From Gallibacter sp963558965 (lineage in GTDB: Bacteria; Bacillota; Clostridia; Peptostreptococcales; Anaerovoracaceae): a stretch of 64,000 bases of DNA. Below are positions 63,912-64,000 of the stretch, one piece after another (the stretch's first letter is position 1; each line of letters begins with the position of its first letter). The stretch covers positions 44,422-108,421 of the forward strand of contig CAUWIT010000004.1 of NCBI GenBank assembly GCA_963558965.1. Reading direction: 5' to 3'. Both the position numbers and the translations under genes were made by a program. Under the pieces are notes generated by a model. It saw nothing but the letters and a program-made list of their open reading frames with translations, ran no database searches and was not told the origin of the DNA.

Positions 63912-63998
63912 TCATTTTGTGCTATATTTTTTACTTTCTTTAATGATGCTTCTCATTGATGCTTTTGAGATAAACTCATAGTCAGTTCTAAATCCTGA
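63912..63998 (-). CDS. C-terminal end of a further gene (partial)
   Basis: The minus-strand frame is open from the window edge to TGA at 63912-63914, giving 28 residues (start SGFRTDYEFISKA, end ESKKYSTK). Supported by a terminator just after it. The fragment is too short to identify. Confidence 0.4.
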   Translation of the reverse strand, partial: SGFRTDYEFISKASMRSIIKESKKYSTK

Positions 63999-64000
63999 TA

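Overview
The window looks like chromosome of a low-GC, strictly or largely anaerobic Bacillota, most likely a Clostridia member. The pointers are AT-rich sequence with GGAGG-type ribosome binding sites, glycyl-radical pyruvate formate-lyase, rubrerythrin, a fused flavodiiron protein, class IB dihydroorotate dehydrogenase (PyrDK), class B sortase, and a SipW-like signal peptidase. The sequence alone does not let me name the genus. I saw no rRNA, tRNA, CRISPR array, integrase or insertion sequence.

Layout. 1-2.8 kb: surface/secretion genes (end of a beta-helix protein, SipW-like signal peptidase, Fn3-repeat protein). 2.9-5.9 kb, minus: pantothenate operon (panG-like, panB, panC, panD). 6.1-9.2 kb: iron alcohol dehydrogenase, HpcH/HpaI aldolase and a suppressor-of-fused domain protein. 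9.2-10.7 kb, minus: phosphatidylserine synthase and decarboxylase. 11-14.8 kb: rubrerythrin, VanY-type lipoprotein, threonine aldolase and MreB. 14.8-23.6 kb: RNA methyltransferase, CYTH protein, then tig-clpP-clpX-lon-engB-ykvA-hpt. 23.6-27.4 kb: PduL-type phosphotransacylase, a ZTP (pfl) riboswitch, pflA and pflB. 28.2-33.1 kb: flavodiiron-rubredoxin-oxidoreductase fusion, TetR regulator, PutP. 33.2-35.4 kb: a small accessory patch (truncated kinase, unknown small proteins, secreted protein plus small membrane protein). 35.6-45.5 kb: deoC and the pyrimidine operon pyrB-pyrC-carA-carB-pyrK-pyrD-pyrF with an attenuator-like leader. 45.6-51.5 kb: pbuX/xpt, a nitrilase, an unlisted 54-residue gene, pyrE, sortase B, lgt. 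51.6-59.5 kb, minus: a type I restriction-modification operon (XRE-hsdM-rhuM-hsdS-hsdR). 59.7-64 kb: an unknown protein, aminotransferase, YkvI transporter, divergent LysR regulator, and the end of one more gene.

The most striking observations are two. First, hsdS is not a normal two-domain specificity subunit. It has three target-recognition domains, nine perfect AGAC tetranucleotide repeats between domains 2 and 3, and a TAEL-type 12-bp repeat in the first spacer. Gaining or losing one AGAC unit hits a stop within a few codons in either alternative frame and leaves a canonical-length (about 406 residue) two-domain HsdS. The gene therefore reads as a switch between two- and three-domain specificity proteins. 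Second, carA has lost its glutaminase active site: the nucleophilic Cys is Gly, the following Gln is Leu and the catalytic His is Asn. The carbamoyl-phosphate synthase in this pyrimidine operon therefore probably uses free ammonia.

Secondary leads are a secreted protein/membrane protein pair in the accessory patch, two mutually exclusive RNA pairings in the pyr leader, a perfect palindrome between the TetR gene and putP, and overlapping perfect hairpins at 346-410.
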